The notes under the pieces were generated by a model. That model saw nothing but the letters and a program-made list of their open reading frames with translations, made no database searches and was not told the DNA's origin. The position numbers and the translations under genes are program-made. Below, piece by piece: positions 1 through 5,561 of a stretch of 5,561 nt of DNA. The stretch covers positions 1 through 5,561 of the forward strand of contig CABUVB010000123.1 of NCBI GenBank assembly GCA_902494815.1, given 5' to 3'. The DNA is from an uncultured Collinsella sp. Lineage in GTDB: Bacteria > Actinomycetota > Coriobacteriia > Coriobacteriales > Coriobacteriaceae. Numbering within the stretch: the stretch's first letter is position 1; each line of letters opens with the position of its first letter.

Positions 1-5
1 ATTTC

Positions 6-16
6 GCGGCTACAAT
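6..16 (+). promoter_or_regulatory. Candidate -10 region of the prfC promoter
   Basis: TACAAT at 11-16 differs from the TATAAT consensus at one base and lies about 48 bases before the prfC start. It is preceded by GCGGC, and the same GCGGCTA..AT core recurs at the second promoter of the window (1738-1748). A -35 element at normal spacing would fall left of base 1, so it cannot be examined. A start of transcription near base 23 is inferred, giving a leader of about 40 nt. Confidence 0.35.
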
Positions 17-52
17 AGTGCGGTTACAACGACGTAATGCACTCAATGCAAG

Positions 53-58
53 AAAGGA
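53..58 (+). promoter_or_regulatory. Ribosome binding site that sets the prfC start
   Basis: AAAGGA at 53-58 lies five bases before the ATG at 64. The two in-frame ATGs further upstream (37 and 46) have no purine-rich Shine-Dalgarno before them; their upstream sequence is GTTACAACGACGTA-like. This favours initiation at 64, which also removes nine N-terminal residues (MHSMQERIR) that RF3 proteins I know do not need. The longer start cannot be formally excluded. Confidence 0.6.
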
Positions 59-63
59 TCCGC

Positions 64-1677
<1,614 letters not shown>

Positions 1678-1682
1678 CGCAT

Positions 1683-1721
1683 CGGCGCGGTGGCCCTGCG
1701 GGGCTGCCGCGCCGTTTGCTT
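1683..1721 (+). terminator. Rho-independent terminator of prfC
   Basis: Starting six bases after the prfC stop, CGGCGCGG (1683-1690) pairs perfectly with CCGCGCCG (1707-1714). Two G-U pairs and GCCC/GGGC (1693-1696 with 1701-1704) continue the stem to a TGCG loop, 14 pairs in all. It is followed by TTTGCTT, a short and interrupted U-tract. The very stable stem makes termination likely despite the weak tract. Its end abuts the -35 element of the next promoter. Confidence 0.75.
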
Positions 1722-1748
1722 GCCTGATGCCGTGTGAGCGGCTATCAT
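1720..1748 (+). promoter_or_regulatory. Candidate sigma-70-type promoter of the VUT-SDR operon
   Basis: TTGCCT (1720-1725; four of six matches to TTGACA) and TATCAT (1743-1748; five of six matches to TATAAT) are separated by exactly 17 bases. Transcription would begin near 1755, just after the prfC terminator and just before the first hairpin of the leader at 1758. The -10 context GCGGCTATCAT resembles GCGGCTACAAT upstream of prfC. The placement between a terminator and a structured leader supports the call, but it rests on consensus matching only. Confidence 0.55.
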
Positions 1749-1757
1749 ACCCACCGT

Positions 1758-1827
1758 CGTCTCAAGACCGAGACGTCCGAGCAGTTCGGGTCCGATATCC
1801 TGCTCGTTAAACCTAAAACCAAAGGAG
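1758..1827 (+). ncRNA. Structured 5' leader, candidate riboswitch (possibly preQ1-related)
   Basis: Two perfect stems lie side by side. The first is CGTCTC (1758-1763) with GAGACG (1770-1775) around a six-base loop. The second is CGAGCAG (1778-1784) with CTGCTCG (1800-1806) around the 15-base loop 1785-1799. An A-rich tail (1807-1823) leads directly into the Shine-Dalgarno AAAGGAG (1821-1827). Loop bases GGT (1789-1791) can pair with ACC (1818-1820), or loop TCC (1791-1793) with GGA (1824-1826). Either gives an H-type pseudoknot; the second would hide the ribosome binding site. A stem, a loop opening with TTC, an A-rich tail and a pseudoknot near the start codon are the general layout of class I preQ1 riboswitches, and the downstream gene is of a queuosine-precursor transporter family. 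However, the loop is longer than usual for that class and I cannot match the full consensus. It may be another riboswitch, a protein-binding leader, or a simple mRNA structure. Confidence 0.4.
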
Positions 1828-1833
1828 TACATA

Positions 1834-2556
1834 ATGATCAAGAAGGTCATGGAGGACTACAAGGTCCTGTTGCGGAGCATTCCCGCGGCAACGGTTTCGC
1901 TGTTTTTCGTGAGCGTCATCATGATGAACCTGCTGGCCAACAAAGAGCTTATTAGCCTGCCGTATCTGGCACTCGATTGCGGCTTTGTGGTGAGCTGGGT
2001 TTCGTTTTTGTGCCAGGACATGATCTGCAAGCGCTTTGGCGCCAAGGCATCCATCAAAATCTCTATCCTCGCGCTGCTGGTCAACCTGGCCGTGAGCCTG
2101 TGCTTTTGGGCATGCTCGCTCACGCCCGGCATGTGGGGCGCCTACTACGACACGGGCATGATCGAGGTCAACACTGCCCTTAACGCCACCATCGGCGGCA
2201 CCTGGTACGTGGTGCTGGGCTCTTCGCTGGCAATGCTCGTTTCTGCCGTGGTTAACTCCACGCTCAACCAGTCGCTCGGCCGTATGCTCAAGAAGAATAA
2301 CTTTGCGAGCTTTGCCTTCCGTTCCTATGTGTCCACGGGTGTTGGCCAGTTTATCGACAACCTGGTCTTTGCCATTGTGGTGAGCCACACGTTCTTTGGT
2401 TGGACCTGGGTGCAGGTCCTTATGTGCTCGCTGACCGGCGCTGTCGCCGAGCTGCTGTGCGAGGTCTTCCTGAGCCCCGTGGGCTACAAAGTCGTGCGCG
2501 GCTGGGAGCGCGAGAACGTGGGCTCCGAGTATCTCGAGCGCCACGCAACCGCCTAA
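1834..2556 (+). CDS. VUT/YhhQ-family membrane protein, probable queuosine precursor transporter
   Basis: The product is a 240-residue integral membrane protein with about six hydrophobic segments (near 16-34, 45-62, 75-95, 122-146, 165-187 and 190-215). Family landmarks of VUT (DUF165/YhhQ) proteins are visible: NLLANK (32-37); QDMICKRFGAK (61-71), matching the family's D..tE.yG.k block with a conserved Asp62 and Gly69 but Cys65 and Lys66 at the usual T-E positions; and FRSYVSTGVGQFIDNLVF (162-179), a close match to the R..iSt..gq.iDt.iF signature with Asp175. E. coli YhhQ imports the queuosine precursors preQ0 and preQ1, and other family members salvage related 7-deazaguanines. The substrate here is inferred from the family. 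The start has a strong AAAGGAG six bases upstream. It is the first gene of a two-gene unit with its own promoter and a structured leader. The Glu206-Glu210 pair in the last helix is unusual for a membrane segment. Confidence 0.85.
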   Translation: MIKKVMEDYKVLLRSIPAATVSLFFVSVIMMNLLANKELISLPYLALDCGFVVSWVSFLCQDMICKRFGAKASIKISILALLVNLAVSLCFWACSLTPGMWGAYYDTGMIEVNTALNATIGGTWYVVLGSSLAMLVSAVVNSTLNQSLGRMLKKNNFASFAFRSYVSTGVGQFIDNLVFAIVVSHTFFGWTWVQVLMCSLTGAVAELLCEVFLSPVGYKVVRGWERENVGSEYLERHATA

Positions 2557-2560
2557 GGAG
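2555..2560 (+). promoter_or_regulatory. Ribosome binding site overlapping the upstream stop codon
   Basis: AAGGAG at 2555-2560 shares its first two bases with the TAA stop of the VUT gene and lies five bases before the ATG at 2566. The nine-base gap and this overlap suggest that the two genes share one mRNA and may be translationally coupled. Confidence 0.75.
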
Positions 2561-2565
2561 CAAGT

Positions 2566-3246
2566 ATGCGGGTTTTGATCACGGGCGCTTCGGGCGGTAT
2601 CGGAACCGCGTGCGTGCAGCGATTTTTGGACGAGGGTCACGAGGTCGTAGGCTTTGATTTGCTGCCGGCGGCGATCGAACACGAGCGCTACCGCCATCTG
2701 GTCGTTGACGTCCGCGAGCCGGACTCGTTTCCAGGCGACCTTGAACCCCAGGTAATCGTGAACGTTGCCGGTACGCAGGATTCCGCCGACGACATCGCCG
2801 CCAACCTGTGTGGCACCATCAACGTGACCGAGCGCTACGCCTTTGTGGGGGAGGGGCTTGCCGCCAAGCCGGTGCCGACTATCAAATCCGTGGTCAATGT
2901 GGGGTCGGCGAGTGGGCATACGGGATCGGAGTTTCCCGCCTATGCCGCCAGCAAGGGCGGCGTTATCGCCTACACCAAGAACCTTGCAAACCGTCTAGCG
3001 CCGCAGGCCATCGCCAACAGTGTGGACCCGGGCGGCGTTATCACGCCGCTCAACCGTTGCGTGATGGAAGACGAGCACCTGTGGAACCAGATTATGGAGC
3101 TCACGCCGCTTAAACGCTGGGCCACCGCCCAAGAGATCGCCGAGTGGATCTACTTTGTGGGCGTGACCAACCGGTTTATGACCGGGCAGAGCCTGTTGAT
3201 CGATGGCGGCGAGGCCGGCCGCACGCAATTTATTTGGCCCGAATAG
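2566..3246 (+). CDS. Short-chain dehydrogenase/reductase (SDR), substrate unknown
   Basis: A classical SDR oxidoreductase, expected to be cytoplasmic and NAD(P)-dependent. It has the dinucleotide-binding motif TGASGGIG (6-13), the strand-end Asp31 that usually marks a preference for NAD(H), NVAG (66-69) for NNAG, and a full catalytic set: Asn80, Ser114 (in NVGS), Tyr126 and Lys130 (YAASK). Further blocks are DPGGVITPL (154-162), RWATAQEIA (184-192) and TGQSLLIDGG (206-215), the usual C-terminal SDR signature. At 226 residues it is about 20-30 shorter than most family members, mainly in the region between the second strand and the NVAG motif; nothing essential is missing. It follows the VUT gene by nine bases with an overlapping ribosome binding site, so co-expression is very likely. 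The substrate cannot be read from sequence. Gut Coriobacteriia carry SDR-type hydroxysteroid dehydrogenases, but I see no specific resemblance to the 7-beta enzyme of Collinsella. Confidence 0.93.
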   Translation: MRVLITGASGGIGTACVQRFLDEGHEVVGFDLLPAAIEHERYRHLVVDVREPDSFPGDLEPQVIVNVAGTQDSADDIAANLCGTINVTERYAFVGEGLAAKPVPTIKSVVNVGSASGHTGSEFPAYAASKGGVIAYTKNLANRLAPQAIANSVDPGGVITPLNRCVMEDEHLWNQIMELTPLKRWATAQEIAEWIYFVGVTNRFMTGQSLLIDGGEAGRTQFIWPE

Positions 3247-3254
3247 GAAAGCGC

Positions 3255-3284
3255 GCCCGATGGAAAGCCGTCGGGCACGTTTTT
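3255..3284 (+). terminator. Terminator between the converging SDR and ung genes
   Basis: GCCCGATGG (3255-3263) pairs with CCGTCGGGC (3268-3276), nine pairs including one T-G wobble, around an AAAG loop. TTTTT follows at 3280-3284. It lies eight bases after the SDR stop. A few outer pairs can extend the stem past one mismatch (C3254-A3277). Read on the minus strand the same hairpin is preceded by AAAAA and followed by a weaker T-run, so it may also stop ung transcripts. Confidence 0.85.
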
Positions 3285-3297
3285 GAGGTATCGATTT

Positions 3298-4023
3298 TTA
3301 GCCGAGGCAAGTCCAGTTGACGGGGGTCGAGCCGTGCTGTTCGAGTAGCCGATTGGCAGCGGAGAAGGGGCGCGACCCCATAAAGGCGGGGAGTTCTGCC
3401 GTGGCACGGTTAGCCGAAAGCGGCGAGGGATGCGTAGAGGCCAGGCAGAACTTACCGGTTGCCTTGCCCGCACCAGTTGCGGCGAGCTTGCCCTCGACCA
3501 TCTGCTGGGCAAAGCGGCCCCATGCCAAAAAGACAACCGACTGGGGCAGCCTACAGCAGCGTTCGATGATGTAGTCGGTGAGTGTGCTCCAGCCTAGTTT
3601 GGCGTGCGAGTTTGCGGCATGTTCGCGCACGGTGAGCGTAGTGTTGAGGAGCAGGACGCCCTGTTGTGCCCATGGTGTTAGGTCTCCCGTGGCGGGAGTG
3701 GGGCAACCCAGATCGGCTTTGAGTTCCTTATAGATGTTGCGCAGGCTCGGCGGCAACTTGGTTTGCGTCGCGGGGACCGAGAACGACAGCCCCATGGCCT
3801 GGTTGGGTCCGTGATAGGGGTCTTGACCCAAGATGACAACCTTGACCTGGTCGGCCGGCGTGTAGGCGAGGGCATTGAGGATGTCGTCTTGTGCCGGGTA
3901 GATGGTTTGCTCGGCACGCAAAAGGGCGATGCGCTCGAGCAGCTGGTTCGTAGTGTCACGTACCGGCTGTGGCGCATCGCCCAACCAAGTTGCTATGTTG
4001 CGGTCGCGGGTCGCGGCGTCCAT
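3298..4023 (-). CDS. ung: Uracil-DNA glycosylase, family 1
   Basis: This enzyme removes uracil from DNA, starting base excision repair after cytosine deamination or dUTP incorporation. The 241-residue product has the length and motifs of family 1. The water-activating loop GQDPYHGP (66-73) carries catalytic Asp68; Phe81 in GLSFSV stacks on uracil; LLLNTTLTV (124-132) contains the uracil-reading Asn127; and HPSPLSA (198-204) contains His198 and the DNA-intercalation loop. HSKLGW-like SHAKLGW (139-145) and VVFLAWG (163-169) are also family blocks. It begins at an ATG four bases after AAAGGAG (4028-4034 on the plus strand). It is convergent with the SDR gene and lies 88 bases downstream of the exporter gene on the same strand. 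Read-through or a separate promoter in that gap are both possible. Gene is intact. Confidence 0.97.
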   Translation of the reverse strand: MDAATRDRNIATWLGDAPQPVRDTTNQLLERIALLRAEQTIYPAQDDILNALAYTPADQVKVVILGQDPYHGPNQAMGLSFSVPATQTKLPPSLRNIYKELKADLGCPTPATGDLTPWAQQGVLLLNTTLTVREHAANSHAKLGWSTLTDYIIERCCRLPQSVVFLAWGRFAQQMVEGKLAATGAGKATGKFCLASTHPSPLSANRATAELPAFMGSRPFSAANRLLEQHGSTPVNWTCLG

Positions 4024-4058
4024 GGGGCTCCTTTACGTCAGATGCTCTGTCGGTATCT

Positions 4059-4064
4059 ATTGTA
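4059..4064 (-). promoter_or_regulatory. Possible -10 box of ung
   Basis: Read on the minus strand, 4064 to 4059 is TACAAT, one base from consensus and identical to the -10 upstream of prfC. It lies 35 bases before the ung start codon. No good -35 hexamer is visible 16-18 bases upstream, so this is weak on its own. An inverted repeat overlaps its upstream edge. Confidence 0.3.
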
Positions 4065-4085
4065 AAGGCGCACCGGTTGCCTTTA
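4063..4085 (-). repeat. Perfect 7-bp inverted repeat in the ung upstream gap
   Basis: TAAAGGC (4063-4069) and GCCTTTA (4079-4085) are exact inverted copies separated by nine bases that include the palindrome ACCGGT. The repeat lies between the exporter stop and the ung start and overlaps the possible ung -10 box. It could be an operator for a dimeric regulator or a weak terminator of the exporter transcript. The A/T-rich outer pairs and absence of a separate T-tract argue against an efficient terminator. Confidence 0.45.
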
Positions 4086-4111
4086 TGCCACGGCTGTATG
4101 AAGAGTGGGGT

Positions 4112-5014
4112 CTACGAGACGTGCTCGGGCGCTCCTGCCATGCGAGCCTGTCCATGTGCGCGAAGGCGTGGAAGCTCGACGGTTGCCACCATGACGCCGG
4201 TGAGGATGAGGGCGGCGCCAAAGAAGGCGATGGGGCTCAGGACCTCGCCGACCAGGAAAAACGAGAAGACGGCGGAGCAGACCGGCTCGAGCGAGAAGGC
4301 AAAGCCGGTGGTCTCGGCGGGCACGTGGGGCTGCACGAGCGTCTGGGTGATAAAGCCGTAAGCAGAGCAGATGAGCGCGAGCGCGACGACAACGACGATC
4401 TCGCTCGGCGTGCTGGGAAGCGTGAAGCCGCCAAAGACGCATGCGGCAATGCCCGAGAACAGGCCGCCAAAGCCCAGCTGCCAAACGCCCAGAGCAAGCG
4501 GATCGACATCTTCGACAAAGCGCTTCGCCACAATGATGTGGCCGGCATAGACAAAAGCGGAGAGCAGCATGATGAGCGCGCCCGGGTTCAGGCTGGTGAA
4601 GTCGGCGCCCGAGAGCAGCAGCATGCCGCAGGTGACGATGGCGGTGCCGATGAGCACTTTGCGCTCGGGGGCACGACGCAGCAGGGCGGCGTTGGCAAAC
4701 GGCACGATCACGACCGTCAGGCTCTGCAAAAAGCCGGCGGTGGAGGCGGAGGTGAGGCTGGAGCCCAGGCACATGCAGGTGAGCTCGGTTGCCATAATGG
4801 CGCCGATGATGGCGGCACGGACCATAAGGTCGCGGTTAATGCGCAACGCGTGCTTGTGGAAGAGCAGCAGGCAGACCACAAAGGCGATGATGCAGCGTAG
4901 CGCGACGATGCTCGTGGCGTTCATGCTGTCCATGCCGATCTTCATGAGGGGATACGAAAAGCCCCATGCGACGGGAACGGAAAATGAGAGCGCGATTGCT
5001 TTTTTGCGATCCAT
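4112..5014 (-). CDS. EamA/DMT-superfamily exporter (10 helices)
   Basis: A 300-residue inner-membrane transporter of the drug/metabolite transporter superfamily, made of two tandem five-helix EamA repeats. Hydrophobic segments lie roughly at 6-27, 34-53, 64-83, 91-111, 119-136, 145-165, 173-195, 205-224, 234-254 and 259-279. Family landmarks are WGFSYPLMKIG (17-27) in the first helix, the repeat-1 block TSASTAGFLQSLTVVIVP (88-105), and the repeat-2 block SLEPVCSAVFSFFLVGE (241-257), matching the conserved LEP...lGE motif. The basic C-terminal tail (282-300) should be cytoplasmic. Members export amino acids, metabolites or drugs; the substrate here cannot be told. The start at 5014 has AAAAGGAG four bases upstream. 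It is divergent from a LysR-type regulator gene, the usual arrangement of a regulator and its target. Confidence 0.93.
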   Translation of the reverse strand: MDRKKAIALSFSVPVAWGFSYPLMKIGMDSMNATSIVALRCIIAFVVCLLLFHKHALRINRDLMVRAAIIGAIMATELTCMCLGSSLTSASTAGFLQSLTVVIVPFANAALLRRAPERKVLIGTAIVTCGMLLLSGADFTSLNPGALIMLLSAFVYAGHIIVAKRFVEDVDPLALGVWQLGFGGLFSGIAACVFGGFTLPSTPSEIVVVVALALICSAYGFITQTLVQPHVPAETTGFAFSLEPVCSAVFSFFLVGEVLSPIAFFGAALILTGVMVATVELPRLRAHGQARMAGAPEHVS

Positions 5015-5172
5015 GGGACTCCTTTTGTTACAGAACGGTTTCGTAAATAGGATTCTGCTCTCAGATGTGGATGTAGTAAAGCGAATGTATCTTCAGTATG
5101 ATTAAGAAATGTTGAAGTATGTGCGAAAAGCGCTGGCAAAACGTTTTACGGCTGCATTGATGTGGAGGCACG
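5015..5172. promoter_or_regulatory. Divergent intergenic regulatory region, exporter / LysR
   Basis: This 158-bp gap, more AT-rich than the flanking genes, must hold both promoters. A TATGAT hexamer at 5097-5102 is a possible -10 for the LysR gene, but no good -35 is seen, and I find no convincing promoter on the minus strand. The dyad CTT-N10-AAG at 5091-5106 contains the T-N11-A spacing of LysR boxes. A second outward copy, CTTCA (5091-5095) with TGAAG (5113-5117), lies around it. The assignment as a regulator binding region follows from gene arrangement plus these dyads. Confidence 0.5.
5138..5147. repeat. Perfect 10-bp palindrome AAAACGTTTT
   Basis: AAAACGTTTT is its own reverse complement and lies 25 bases before the LysR start codon. 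The hexamer AGCGCT (5129-5134), also palindromic, is just upstream. It may be an autoregulatory site, though a palindrome of this size can occur by chance in an AT-rich gap. Confidence 0.3.
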
Positions 5173-5561
5173 ATGGCATCGCGGTATCAGATTGTTTGTA
5201 TGGTGGTCGATCGCGGCAGTCTTAAGGGCGCGGCGGACGAGCTGGGCTATACGCAAAGCGCGGTGAGCCAGGCCGTCAAGGCGCTCGAGCGCGAGCTGGG
5301 TACCATGCTTATCGAGCGCGGCAAGCAGGGTGTGTCGCTTACGCGCGACGGCAAGCAGTACCTGCCGTATCTGCGCCAGATCGTAACTGCCGAGGCCGAG
5401 CTCGAGGGCAAACGCCAGGAGCTGCTGGGGCTCTCCTCGACTGATATTCGCATTGCGACGTTTACCAACGTGAGTCGAACCGTGTTGCCGCGCGTGATCC
5501 GCGACTTTGGTGCGCTGCACCCGGGCGTACGCTTTACCCTCAAGCAGGGCGATTACACGCG
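5173..5561 (+). CDS. LysR-family transcriptional regulator, partial (3' end beyond window)
   Basis: The reading frame opens at ATG 5173, four bases after GGAGG (5164-5168), and stays open to the last base: 129 complete codons. An in-frame TGA at 5158 rules out a longer form. The N-terminal winged helix-turn-helix is clear: GSLKGAADELGYTQSAVSQAVKALERELG (15-43), then the wing with LIERGKQGVSLTRDG (46-60). The linker helix runs to about residue 88, and DIRIATFTNVSRTVLPRVIRDFGALHPGVRF (91-121) is the start of the periplasmic-binding-protein-like effector domain. Full-length members have about 300 residues, so over half is missing. It is divergent from the EamA exporter gene and probably regulates it and itself; the effector is unknown. 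Confidence 0.92.
   Translation, partial: MASRYQIVCMVVDRGSLKGAADELGYTQSAVSQAVKALERELGTMLIERGKQGVSLTRDGKQYLPYLRQIVTAEAELEGKRQELLGLSSTDIRIATFTNVSRTVLPRVIRDFGALHPGVRFTLKQGDYT

Noticed and set aside
1758..1806. The two tandem stems as a transcription attenuator (terminator/antiterminator)
   Set aside because: No T-tract follows either stem; the sequence after the second stem is A-rich and leads straight into the ribosome binding site, which favours translational control if any.
1734..1955. Small plus-strand frame starting in the prfC-VUT gap, possible leader peptide
   Set aside because: It begins upstream of the predicted transcription start, has no ribosome binding site, and runs out of frame into the VUT gene.
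1813..2919. 368-codon open frame on the minus strand spanning the VUT gene and half of the SDR gene
   Set aside because: It lies in the mirror codon phase of both genes (they share a frame) and is explained by the same avoidance of TTA, CTA and TCA. Both sense genes have strong family motifs.
2566..3246. SDR as a bile-acid hydroxysteroid dehydrogenase
   Set aside because: Tempting given a Collinsella-like host, but the sequence only shows generic classical SDR motifs and does not resemble the Collinsella 7-beta enzyme as I recall it; no substrate-specific residues can be pointed to.
3902..4900. 332-codon open frame on the plus strand over the exporter gene and the ung start
   Set aside because: Mirror phase of the exporter gene, translation rich in Gly/Asp/His/Arg without recognisable motifs, and no convincing ribosome binding site.
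5146..5520. 124-codon minus-strand open frame at the right end
   Set aside because: It is antisense to the clear LysR helix-turn-helix coding sequence, which stays open to the window edge and is therefore easily missed if only closed frames are considered.

Overview
This 5.56-kb window is compact, GC-rich bacterial chromosome with short intergenic gaps, strong AAAGGAG-type ribosome binding sites and near-avoidance of TTA, CTA and TCA codons. The protein families and style fit a high-GC anaerobic gut actinobacterium of the Coriobacteriia (Collinsella-like). That assignment is an inference from composition and protein resemblance only. Nothing points to a phage, plasmid, transposon, CRISPR array or genomic island; these are ordinary chromosomal genes.

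Left part, plus strand: a complete peptide chain release factor 3 gene (prfC, 64-1677) ends at a long GC-rich hairpin terminator (1683-1721). A new transcription unit follows, with a well-spaced candidate promoter (1720-1748). Its leader of about 80 nt folds into two adjacent perfect stems followed by an A-rich tail running into the Shine-Dalgarno (1758-1827). It encodes a VUT/YhhQ-family membrane protein, a probable transporter of queuosine precursors (1834-2556), and a classical short-chain dehydrogenase/reductase of unknown substrate (2566-3246). The second gene's ribosome binding site overlaps the first gene's stop codon. The unit closes with a hairpin and T-tract at 3255-3284 that also separates it from the converging ung gene.

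Right part, minus strand: uracil-DNA glycosylase (ung, 3298-4023) lies downstream of a ten-helix EamA/DMT-family exporter gene (4112-5014). The 88-bp gap between them carries a perfect 7-bp inverted repeat next to a possible ung -10 box. The exporter gene is divergent from a LysR-type regulator (5173 onward) that runs off the window's right edge. The 158-bp AT-richer region between them holds dyad sequences that are candidate operators.

The genes do not form one pathway. prfC (translation termination) and ung (base excision repair) are housekeeping genes. The VUT-SDR pair looks like one operon, possibly controlled by a 7-deazapurine-sensing leader. The exporter and LysR pair looks like a regulator with its divergent target. 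The observation most worth a second look is the structured leader of the VUT gene. I see no clear evidence of a wholly new system.
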